A stretch of DNA of 47,911 nt, from positions 1 through 47,911 of the forward strand of contig JAWOAV010000004.1 of NCBI GenBank assembly GCA_046498365.1, given 5' to 3'. A program made the position numbers and the translations under genes. The DNA is from B1SED10-16 sp046498365. Its GTDB lineage: Bacteria; Desulfobacterota; Desulfobacteria; Desulfobacterales; Desulfosalsimonadaceae. Positions 23,621 to 29,955 of this stretch are shown here, piece after piece. Every line of letters starts with the position of its first letter. Positions within the stretch are counted from its first letter, which is position 1. The notes beneath the pieces were generated by a model that did no database searches, was not told the DNA's origin, and saw nothing but the letters and a program-made list of their open reading frames with translations.

Positions 23621-23881
23621 GTGGAAAAAACAAAATGCCTGATTATTTTGAATCATACACATTTATTTCGGACGAAACTATTGAAAGCGTCGAATGAAAA
23701 TATTAAAACGACTTTACAGCTCGTAAAATCCCTGCTTGCCTTGGCCGATAAAGGGGATCTCGAACGGGACGACGTCGGATGCGGCATTCTGTATGGTATT
23801 GTCCGGGATTCTGCCTATAGAATTAAAAAACTGGCGGAAGCGGAAAAGGCGCTGCATATAAAGAAGGGCAAATGGTCCTGA
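23621..23881 (+). CDS. Small helical conserved protein of unknown function
   Basis: An 86-residue frame whose last two thirds reads as a compact helical protein: SNENIKTTLQLVKSLLALAD, GDLERDDVGCGILYGIVRDS, AYRIKKLAEAEKALH. Similar short proteins occur in deltaproteobacteria, but I know no function. The start is uncertain: GTG 23621 sits directly on its own purine-rich site, and TTG 23681 would begin exactly where the conserved-looking part begins. A second frame (ATG 23635, MPDYFESYTFISDETIESVE) overlaps the N-terminal part and stops at 23697, so a frameshift or a short upstream gene is possible. It precedes the rubrerythrin operon. Confidence 0.6.
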   Translation: MEKTKCLIILNHTHLFRTKLLKASNENIKTTLQLVKSLLALADKGDLERDDVGCGILYGIVRDSAYRIKKLAEAEKALHIKKGKWS

Positions 23882-23968
23882 TTCGCGATTGTGTGCGAGG
23901 GGTTTTTGATTTCATGGTCTTTCAGACGAATGGTAACCTGTAATTTTCAAGTGAATTAGGAGGATTGA

Positions 23969-24547
23969 ATGAAGAGCGTAAAAGGGACCCGCACGGAAAG
24001 TAATCTGTTGACGGCGTTTGCCGGAGAATCGCAGGCGCGAAACCGCTACACCTACTTTGCAAGTGCGGCCAAAAAAGAAGGATACGAACAGATTGCAGCT
24101 GTATTTACCGAGACCGCAAACCAGGAGAAAGAGCACGCCAAGCGTTTTTTCAAGTTTCTGGAAGGAGGGGATTCCATGGTGTCGGCCCCGTTCCCCGCGG
24201 GGGTTATCGGTACAACCTTGGAAAATCTGAAAGCTGCGGCGGCAGGGGAAGAACACGAATATACGGAGATGTACCCCGGATATGCCAAGATCGCCAGGGA
24301 AGAAGGCTTTGAGGCCATTGCAAAGGTCTTTGACATGGTAAGCGTTGCGGAAAAACAGCATGAAAAGCGCTACCGGGATCTGGCAGCCAACATAGAAAAC
24401 GACCGGGTGTTCCAGCGGGATGAAAAGGTAACGTGGCGATGTCTTAACTGCGGGTATCTTGAAAAGGATGCCGCCGAGGCTCCTGCTGCATGCCCTGCAT
24501 GCGCGCATCCCCGGGCATATTTTGAATTACTTGGCGAAAACTGGTAA
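23969..24547 (+). CDS. rbr: Rubrerythrin
   Basis: Non-heme diiron peroxidase that reduces hydrogen peroxide in anaerobes, in the cytoplasm. The 192-residue product has an N-terminal ferritin-like four-helix domain with metal ligands in AFAGESQARNRY, NQEKEHAKRF, GEEHEYTEMY and VAEKQHEKRY, then a C-terminal rubredoxin domain with CLNCGYLE and CPACAHP binding one iron. The ATG at 23969 has TAGGAGG about seven bases upstream. It heads the defence island and its electrons would come from the rubredoxins encoded downstream. Peroxide-responsive control (PerR) is usual in the family, but no clear PerR box was identified. Confidence 0.96.
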   Translation: MKSVKGTRTESNLLTAFAGESQARNRYTYFASAAKKEGYEQIAAVFTETANQEKEHAKRFFKFLEGGDSMVSAPFPAGVIGTTLENLKAAAAGEEHEYTEMYPGYAKIAREEGFEAIAKVFDMVSVAEKQHEKRYRDLAANIENDRVFQRDEKVTWRCLNCGYLEKDAAEAPAACPACAHPRAYFELLGENW

Positions 24548-24623
24548 CGGGTATTATATTTACACAGTAAACAAAAGCGATCGTAGACTACCCTGCATCG
24601 TGACAACAGCCGGAGGCATGTAA

Positions 24624-25109
24624 ATGACAGCAACAGCATATGATTTCAGCGCGGATGACGTTTTTGAACTGGCAGAGGATATTGAAGTAAACGGCATGGA
24701 ATTCTACAAGAATGCCGCGGAGAAGGTGGACAATCCCGCCCACAAAGAACTCCTTCAGGAACTTGCGGATATGGAACTTACGCATAAAAAGATATTTGCG
24801 GAAATGCGGAAGGAACTGGCGGGAAAGGAGAAAAACGAAACGGTTTTCGATCCGGAGGGGGAAGCCGTGGCTTATATAAAAGCCCTTGCGGATATACGGG
24901 TGTTTTTTGAAAAGAAAATCGACACCTCTTCCATGGAGGAGATATTAAAAGACGCCATAACAGCGGAAAAGGACTCCATTGTTCTTTATACGGGCATGAG
25001 GGAAATGGTGCCGGAAAAATACGGCAAAAACCGTATCGACAATATCATAAAGGAGGAGATGGGACATATCCGCCTTTTGAGCCGGGAACTGAAAAACCTG
25101 GGGAAATAA
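24624..25109 (+). CDS. Ferritin-like diiron protein (rubrerythrin-like, no rubredoxin domain)
   Basis: A 161-residue four-helix protein. Carboxylate and histidine ligands are visible in ELAEDIEVNGMEFYKNAAE, ADMELTHKKIF, TAEKDSIVLYTGM and EEMGHIRLL, the ExxH pattern of a diiron centre. It lacks the C-terminal CxxC rubredoxin part of Rbr, so it resembles the bacterial ferritin-like family DUF2202/Rubrerythrin PF02915 type. Expected role is peroxide reduction or iron handling. The ATG at 24624 follows GGAGG with eight bases. It sits 76 bases after rbr on the same strand. Confidence 0.85.
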   Translation: MTATAYDFSADDVFELAEDIEVNGMEFYKNAAEKVDNPAHKELLQELADMELTHKKIFAEMRKELAGKEKNETVFDPEGEAVAYIKALADIRVFFEKKIDTSSMEEILKDAITAEKDSIVLYTGMREMVPEKYGKNRIDNIIKEEMGHIRLLSRELKNLGK

Positions 25110-25300
25110 TGCCTGCATGCCGTGCTGCGGCCGCGAGGATTCTGCGGCCGCGGGCCGGCTTTCGCGGCTTGTCAGGTTCCGGGAGATGGCGCTGGTCTGC
25201 CTGAAAGGGTAAGAATCCGCTTTGGCGGAAGGGTCTGCGGACCGTTTCCCGGTGATTTCATTAACGAGAAAAACCAAGACACGGAAAGGAGAAAAAGACC

Positions 25301-25675
25301 ATGGCAAAACAGCTTGAAATTTACAAATGTGATGTGTGCGGCAATATCGTAGAGGTTTTCCAGGGAGGACAGGGGGAGCTTGTCTGCTGCGGACAGCCCA
25401 TGAATCTCCAGACGGAAAATACCGTGGATGCGGCCAAGGAAAAGCATGTGCCGGTTATCGAGAAGGTCGAAGGCGGTGTGAAGGTCAAAATCGGCGAAGT
25501 GCCGCATCCCATGGAAGAAAAACATTATATCCAGTGGATCGAAGTGGTGGCGGACGGCCGGTGTTACACCAAGTTCCTGAAGCCGGGGGATGCGCCGGAG
25601 GCGTTTTTCTGTATTGATGCCGCCGATATCAAGGCGAGAGAATACTGCAATATCCATGGCCATTGGGTAAAATAA
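25301..25675 (+). CDS. dfx: Desulfoferrodoxin (superoxide reductase, class I)
   Basis: Reduces superoxide to peroxide at a mononuclear iron site. The 124-residue product has the N-terminal desulforedoxin FeS4 site Cys10, Cys13, Cys29, Cys30, and the active-site iron ligands His49, His69, His75, Cys116 and His119 (EYCNIHGHW at the end). These positions agree with those of characterised Desulfovibrio class I enzymes. The conserved Glu-Lys pair is in AKEKHV. The ATG at 25301 has AAAGGAG upstream. It is 192 bases after the ferritin-like gene; that gap is GC-rich, with repeated GCGGCCGC, and holds no gene. It is followed at 13 bases by the rubredoxin-like gene, its likely electron donor. Confidence 0.97.
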   Translation: MAKQLEIYKCDVCGNIVEVFQGGQGELVCCGQPMNLQTENTVDAAKEKHVPVIEKVEGGVKVKIGEVPHPMEEKHYIQWIEVVADGRCYTKFLKPGDAPEAFFCIDAADIKAREYCNIHGHWVK

Positions 25676-25688
25676 GGGAGAAATTGCC

Positions 25689-25853
25689 ATGACCAGTTGG
25701 AAATGTACGAATTGCGGGTACACCTTTTCGGCCGATGCACCGCCGGAACAGTGCCCGTCATGTAAAGCCAAGTGTGAATTTGTTGACAATTCCTGCTATA
25801 CGCCCGATTGTGCCGACAAAGGGGTGGATGAACGAATCGGATCTGATAAATAG
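25689..25853 (+). CDS. Rubredoxin-like protein with seven cysteines
   Basis: A 54-residue protein with the rubredoxin-type iron site CTNCGY (6-11) and CPSC (22-25). Three more cysteines follow at 29, 36 and 41 in a tail not found in ordinary rubredoxins. The spacing between the two CxxC pairs (12 residues) is much shorter than in the classical rubredoxin at 26395, so it matches the rubredoxin domain of rubrerythrin. It could donate electrons to desulfoferrodoxin, 13 bases upstream, or bind zinc. The ATG at 25689 follows AGGGAG with seven bases. The next gene's ribosome site overlaps its stop codon. Confidence 0.85.
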   Translation: MTSWKCTNCGYTFSADAPPEQCPSCKAKCEFVDNSCYTPDCADKGVDERIGSDK

Positions 25854-25864
25854 GAGATTTCCAC

Positions 25865-26296
25865 ATGGCAAAAGCCCTGATTGTATATTCCACAAGGGCG
25901 GGAGAGACGCGCCAGATCGGCGAGCTGATCGCCGAAGGAATGCGGTTTTCCGGCGTGGATGTTACGGTGGTTGACGTAAAGGAGATCAAGTCCGAAAAAG
26001 ATTTGGAGGGCTATGACGCCTATGTGTTTGGTTCTCCCACCTACCATGGGGATATGCTCCAATCCATGAAAACGATGCTTTTTATGGCGGAAAAAGCCGG
26101 CCTTGAAAGCCGGCCTGGCGGGGCTTTCGGCGCATTCGGGTGGAGCGGCGAATCCCCGGAACGCATATACGGTACCATGAAGAACATATTCAAGATGAAT
26201 ATGGCCGGCGCTCCCTTGATGCTGAAAAACAGCACCCTTGGCGGCGGCATCAAAATGGCCCAGGATTACGGCCGGGAAATCGCCGGAATGCTGTAA
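25865..26296 (+). CDS. Flavodoxin
   Basis: A 143-residue FMN electron carrier of the flavodoxin/WrbA fold. The FMN phosphate loop is ALIVYSTRAGETRQIGE, a variant of T-x-T-G-x-T; the isoalloxazine loops are FGSPTYHGDM (about 55-64) and AFGAFGWSGESPERIYGTM. The sequence resembles the flavodoxin half of the flavodiiron protein encoded 490 bases downstream (GSYGWSGE), so it may have arisen from or exchange with it. The ATG at 25865 has AGGAG nine bases upstream, overlapping the previous stop codon. It lies between two rubredoxin genes, which suggests an electron chain toward oxygen or peroxide reductases. Confidence 0.9.
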   Translation: MAKALIVYSTRAGETRQIGELIAEGMRFSGVDVTVVDVKEIKSEKDLEGYDAYVFGSPTYHGDMLQSMKTMLFMAEKAGLESRPGGAFGAFGWSGESPERIYGTMKNIFKMNMAGAPLMLKNSTLGGGIKMAQDYGREIAGML

Positions 26297-26394
26297 TCGG
26301 GCGGCACATTCTGCTCGCTTCACGGCGCAGATCCGGACAAATGAAAACAGAAGCAATGGATAGATAATGAAAAGAGCAAAAGGAGGCGAAAATC

Positions 26395-26556
26395 ATGGAT
26401 AAATATGTATGCAGTGTATGTGGTTATGTCTATGATCCGGCAAACGGCGATCCGGACAATGGCATAGAACCCGGGACCAGTTTTGCGGACCTGCCGAATG
26501 ACTGGGTGTGCCCGGTTTGCGGTGCAGCCAAGGATGATTTTGAAAAGCAGGAGTAA
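26395..26556 (+). CDS. rub: Rubredoxin
   Basis: A 53-residue one-iron electron carrier. Its FeS4 ligands are CSVCGYVYDP (Cys6, Cys9) and CPVCGA (Cys39, Cys42), with the standard spacing and the core GIEPGTSFADLPNDWVCPVC. The ATG at 26395 follows AAAGGAGG. It is the usual donor to flavodiiron proteins, rubrerythrin and superoxide reductase, all encoded around it. A terminator follows at 26589-26620. Confidence 0.96.
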   Translation: MDKYVCSVCGYVYDPANGDPDNGIEPGTSFADLPNDWVCPVCGAAKDDFEKQE

Positions 26557-26588
26557 GCCCTGCTGGAAAAAGAGGTAAGATTTCAAAG

Positions 26589-26620
26589 GACGGCTGCCCG
26601 CGCTGCGACAGCCGTCTTTA
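26589..26620 (+). terminator. Terminator after rubredoxin
   Basis: GACGGCTG (26589-26596) pairs with CAGCCGTC (26609-26616) across a 12-base loop and is followed by TTTATG and more A/T. The T run is short, so termination may be partial. Confidence 0.6.
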
Positions 26621-26646
26621 TGAAATTTTATTATTTTACGGAAAAC

Positions 26647-26751
26647 GGTGCAGCCAGGTCCGCCGCCGCCCCCGAGGGAAGTCGGAAGGGACACCGCTGT
26701 TTCGCAGCGGGGAAGCGATTGGTCAGGCGGCGGGTGTCTGGCCAGGAAACC
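26647..26751 (+). promoter_or_regulatory. Structured leader RNA upstream of the flavodiiron gene
   Basis: An outer stem (GCCAG and CGCCGCC at 26653-26667 with GGCGGCG and CTGGC at 26726-26742) closes a junction holding two hairpins: CCGA-GGGAAG-TCGG (26672-26685) and CCGCTG-TTTCG-CAGCGG (26694-26710). Short words resemble cobalamin riboswitches: GGTGC at the start, AGGGAAGTCGG, GGGGAAGCGATT and CCAGGAAACC at the end, in that order. The diagnostic B12 box and the usual length (about 180-200 bases) are missing. It ends 33 bases before the flavodiiron ATG. A riboswitch-like or protein-bound leader is inferred; ligand unknown. Confidence 0.5.
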
Positions 26752-26784
26752 ATTATTTATTTATCGGAATAGATGGTGACATCA

Positions 26785-27975
26785 ATGAAAGCTATTGAAA
26801 TTTCAAAAGATATATATAGTGTCGGGGTGATTGATTGGAATATTCGCGACTTTCACGGGTATTCAACGGGAAAGGGGTCAAGTTACAACGCCTATTTGAT
26901 CATGGATGAAAAGGTAGTACTGATTGATACCGTCAAGAAAGAATTTACCGATCAACTGCTTGAAAACATATCCAGCATCATCGATCCGAAACGCATCGAT
27001 ATCGTCATCAGCAACCATACCGAAATGGATCATTCCGGGGGGCTGACCCGGGTGATGCACTATATCGGGCAGGACAAGCCGGTGTACTGTTCAAAGATGG
27101 GCCTCAAAAACCTGTCGAAGCATTTTCCCTCCGGCCTGAACCTGCGGGAGGTGGAAAACGGGGAGGAGCTCAATATCGGCAAGAGAACGCTTTCTTTTCT
27201 TGAAACCCGGATGCTGCACTGGCCCGACTCCATGTTTACCTACGACCAGACCGACAAGATCCTGTTTTCCAGCGATGCGTTCGGCCAGCATTATGCCGGC
27301 TTTGAAGTCTTTGACGACAAGGTCGGCGATGAAATCATGCATCATGCCAAAAAATACTATGCCAATATCCTTCTTCTCTATGCCCCGTTGATTCTGAAAC
27401 TGATCAATAAAATCACGGAAATGGGGCTGGATATCAAGATGATATGTCCGGATCACGGTATTATATGGCGCTCCGATCCCGGTAAGATCATCGATGCCTA
27501 TGTCCGGTGGAGCAAGCAGGAGGGGCACAAAAAGGCCATTGTCGTCTATGACACCATGTGGCATTCCACCGAGATCATGGCGGAAAACATCGCCGAGGGA
27601 ATCGCATCCCAGGGGGTGGAAGCGCGTCCCATTCATATACGCAGCTCTGACAGAAGCGATATTGTAACGGAAGCCTTAAATGCAAAGGCCCTTGTTTTCG
27701 GGTCCCCGACACTGAACAACACCATTTTTCCCACGGTCGCCGATGTGCTCACATACATGAAGGGGCTCAAACCCAAAAACAAGCTCGCTGCAGCGTTCGG
27801 TTCCTACGGCTGGAGCGGCGAGGCGGTTGCGGAAATCCGGGGGCACCTTGAAAACATGGGCATGGAAATCATCGATCCCGGTCTTCGCATCAATTATGTG
27901 CCCGATGACCAGGGGCGTGCCGACGCTTACGCGTTCGGGCAGAAAATCGGCAAAGCCGTTATCGATGCCCTGTAG
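26785..27975 (+). CDS. Flavodiiron protein (A-type FDP, oxygen/NO reductase)
   Basis: Reduces oxygen to water, or nitric oxide to nitrous oxide, with electrons from rubredoxin. The 396-residue product has an N-terminal beta-lactamase-like domain with diiron ligands His78, Glu80, Asp82, His83 (HTEMDHSGG), His145, Asp164 and His224 (CPDHG), all present. The C-terminal flavodoxin domain has the FMN loop VVYDTMWHSTEIMA, FGSPTLNNTIFPTV and AAFGSYGWSGEAV. No extra rubredoxin domain, so it is the simple class A. The ATG at 26785 is preferred to 26773 because MKAIEISKDIYSVG is the family start; the ribosome site is weak for both. Also known as rubredoxin:oxygen oxidoreductase (roo) in Desulfovibrio. 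It follows a structured leader. Confidence 0.95.
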   Translation: MKAIEISKDIYSVGVIDWNIRDFHGYSTGKGSSYNAYLIMDEKVVLIDTVKKEFTDQLLENISSIIDPKRIDIVISNHTEMDHSGGLTRVMHYIGQDKPVYCSKMGLKNLSKHFPSGLNLREVENGEELNIGKRTLSFLETRMLHWPDSMFTYDQTDKILFSSDAFGQHYAGFEVFDDKVGDEIMHHAKKYYANILLLYAPLILKLINKITEMGLDIKMICPDHGIIWRSDPGKIIDAYVRWSKQEGHKKAIVVYDTMWHSTEIMAENIAEGIASQGVEARPIHIRSSDRSDIVTEALNAKALVFGSPTLNNTIFPTVADVLTYMKGLKPKNKLAAAFGSYGWSGEAVAEIRGHLENMGMEIIDPGLRINYVPDDQGRADAYAFGQKIGKAVIDAL

Positions 27976-27987
27976 GAGCTGCGGCCG

Positions 27988-28176
27988 ATGCCCCGTCCGG
28001 TAGTTGAGCTCAGCGATTGCATCGGCTGCGAAGTGTGCGTCGAAGTGTGCCCGGAAGTGTTTTCCCTCAATGATGCCGGGTATATTGAAATTGCAGACAT
28101 GAGGCAGTACCCGGAAGCATGCGTTGACGAGGCGTGCCGCAACTGCCCGAAAGACTGTATTGCATGGGCGGATTGA
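27988..28176 (+). CDS. Monocluster [4Fe-4S] ferredoxin
   Basis: A 62-residue ferredoxin. Cys11, Cys14 and Cys17 (CIGCEVCVEVCPEVF) with Cys53 (CP) bind one [4Fe-4S] cluster; Cys21 and Cys45 are placed as in the disulfide of Desulfovibrio ferredoxin I. Two further cysteines, 50 and 57, are extra, so a second partly formed site is conceivable. The start ATG is 12 bases after the flavodiiron stop, with GGAGCTG overlapping that stop. It likely supplies electrons in the same defence unit. Confidence 0.93.
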   Translation: MPRPVVELSDCIGCEVCVEVCPEVFSLNDAGYIEIADMRQYPEACVDEACRNCPKDCIAWAD

Positions 28177-28209
28177 CGGGTGTTTGAGGTGCTGGTATTT
28201 TGACCCCCC

Positions 28210-28905
28210 ATGCAGGGTTTTGAGTGGAACGTGGCGTCTATTTCAAAAGCACTAAAATCAGATGTTCTAAAACAGCTGGAAAGGGATGACGTTGAAGCGG
28301 CGAAAGCGTCCGTTTCAACATATCCCGCACGCCAGGTGATTAATTGGCTGATCTCGTTTTATTGCCACAAGGACGCCCTGGTCCGGTGGCGCGCCATAGA
28401 GTTCTCCGGGCATGTGGTTGCCGGCCATGCTGCAGAAGACATGGAATCGGCAAGGATCATCATGCGGCGCTTGTTGTGGATGCTCAATGACGAATCCGGG
28501 GGGATCGGGTGGGGTGTGCCGGAAGCCATGGGAGAAATTCTGGCGTTGAGCGAACCGCTTGCCAATGAATACCACCGGGTTTATCTCTCCCATGTCCAAC
28601 CCGCCTGTAATTTCCTGGAGCACCCGGTTTTGCAGAGAGGGCTCCTGTGGGGCGTCGGTCGGCTTGCAGGCACCAGAAAAGCGATTGTCCAGCCGTTTCT
28701 GCCTGATATCGTTCCTTTCCTGGATTCAGAAGATCCCTACCACAGGGCCTTTGCCGCCCGGGCGATCGCTTTTGCCGGCGGCCCTTCTTCTTCGGCCCTG
28801 ATCGAAAAACTGCACGGAGACCCGGCTGAAATCGAAATCTATGAAGAAAGCACACTCAAGACAAAAACCGTGGCGGAGGTAAGCCGGGCGCTTATCTCCC
28901 CGTAA
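28210..28905 (+). CDS. HEAT-repeat protein, DVU0298 family
   Basis: A 231-residue helical-repeat protein of unknown function. It has WRAIEFSGHVV, RRLLWMLNDESGGIGWGVPE, AMGEILA and YHRAFAARAIAFAG, the pattern known for the DVU0298 family of sulfate reducers, a PBS-lyase/HEAT-like alpha solenoid. Such proteins often act as scaffolds or partners of iron-sulfur and tetrapyrrole enzymes. No signal peptide or membrane helix. It starts 33 bases after the ferredoxin gene and ends 13 bases before the flavoprotein-ArsC fusion, so the three are probably one transcript. The upstream region has a weak ribosome site (no clear GGAG). Confidence 0.82.
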   Translation: MQGFEWNVASISKALKSDVLKQLERDDVEAAKASVSTYPARQVINWLISFYCHKDALVRWRAIEFSGHVVAGHAAEDMESARIIMRRLLWMLNDESGGIGWGVPEAMGEILALSEPLANEYHRVYLSHVQPACNFLEHPVLQRGLLWGVGRLAGTRKAIVQPFLPDIVPFLDSEDPYHRAFAARAIAFAGGPSSSALIEKLHGDPAEIEIYEESTLKTKTVAEVSRALISP

Positions 28906-28918
28906 AAAGGAAACAATC

Positions 28919-29881
28919 ATGTTCATCGTAGGCCTGCAGGGAAGTCCGCGTTTAAAAGGCAATACCAATTATCTTCTCGAGCTGCTGCTTGATGCCGCAA
29001 GGCAGAAAGGCGCCCATGCGCAAAAGATCGATGTCACCCGGTTGAACATATCCCCCTGCACCGGCTGCGGCAACTGTGAGCGCAAGGGGTACTGCATCAT
29101 CAAGGACGACGATATGGCATCCACCGTCTACCCGCTGCTGCGCCGTGCGGATGTCGTTGTACTGGCATCCCCGGTATATTTCTACAACGTGCCGGCGGTT
29201 CTAAAGGCTTTGATCGACCGCAGCCAGGCCCTGTGGGCCAGAAAATACAAGCACGGCCTTGAGGATCCCATGCGCGGGCATCGAAAAGGGTTCATGCTGG
29301 CGGTCGGCGCAACCAAAGGGAAGAACCTGTTTGACGGCATGGTGTTGACGGCAAAATATTTTTTTGACGCCGTCGGCGCCCGATATGTCGATATGCTCGG
29401 ATATCGACGGGTTGAAGAAATCGGTGAGATGAAAAAGCAGCCCGGTGTCTCAGACGATGCGGCGGGCCTGATTGACATGGCCGCCCCTTTGTTCACCCGG
29501 AAAAAAATCCTGTTCGCATGCCGGGAAAATGCGTGCAGAAGCCAGATGGCATCCGCTTTTGCCGCATCTATGGCCGGAGAGCGCATAGAAGCACTCTATG
29601 CCGGGAGCACCCCGGCAAGGGAAATAAACCCTGTAATGGCGGACGTAATGGCAGAAGCGGGAATAGACATGGCCTACCGGACACCCCGCAGCATACAAGA
29701 AGTGATCGACGAGGTCACGCCGGATATGATTATCACCATGGGCTGCGGGGATCAGTGCCCCTTTATTCCCGGGGTGACCTATGAAGACTGGGATTTGCCG
29801 GATCCCGCCGGCCGGGATATTGAGTTCATGAGGAAAATACGCGATGAGATCCGGGAGCGGGTAACCCGTCTGATCGGGTAA
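28919..29881 (+). CDS. Fusion of iron-sulfur flavoprotein and ArsC-type reductase
   Basis: A 320-residue two-domain protein. The N-terminal part (about 1-190) is an NADPH-dependent FMN reductase / iron-sulfur flavoprotein: VGLQGSPRLKGNTNYLLE, the compact cluster motif Cys47, Cys50, Cys53, Cys59 (CTGCGNCERKGYC), and VVVLASPVYFYNVPA. The C-terminal part (about 195-320) is a low-molecular-weight phosphatase/arsenate reductase: CRENACRSQMA (Cys201 to Arg207, the CX5R loop), MGCGDQCPFIPG (Cys276, Cys280) and DWDLPDPAGRD. The cysteine set and lack of the usual DPY acid favour thioredoxin-type ArsC over tyrosine phosphatase. A single start ATG at 28919 follows AAAAAGGAAA; the reading frame is continuous. 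Electrons passing from the flavin to the thiol relay is an inference. Confidence 0.88.
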   Translation: MFIVGLQGSPRLKGNTNYLLELLLDAARQKGAHAQKIDVTRLNISPCTGCGNCERKGYCIIKDDDMASTVYPLLRRADVVVLASPVYFYNVPAVLKALIDRSQALWARKYKHGLEDPMRGHRKGFMLAVGATKGKNLFDGMVLTAKYFFDAVGARYVDMLGYRRVEEIGEMKKQPGVSDDAAGLIDMAAPLFTRKKILFACRENACRSQMASAFAASMAGERIEALYAGSTPAREINPVMADVMAEAGIDMAYRTPRSIQEVIDEVTPDMIITMGCGDQCPFIPGVTYEDWDLPDPAGRDIEFMRKIRDEIRERVTRLIG

Positions 29882-29955
29882 AACGCCGCGGCCTTCTTCC
29901 CACCGTGACAACAAGGCATTGCGACCACGGGCCTTTGCCCCGGAGCCTCTGTCTG

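Noticed and set aside
26341..26367. Short frame MKTEAMDR before the rubredoxin gene
   Set aside because: Eight residues, no ribosome site of its own and no sign of leader function.
26647..26751. Standard cobalamin riboswitch
   Set aside because: Key B12 box and length are missing; reported as a structured leader with partial resemblance only.
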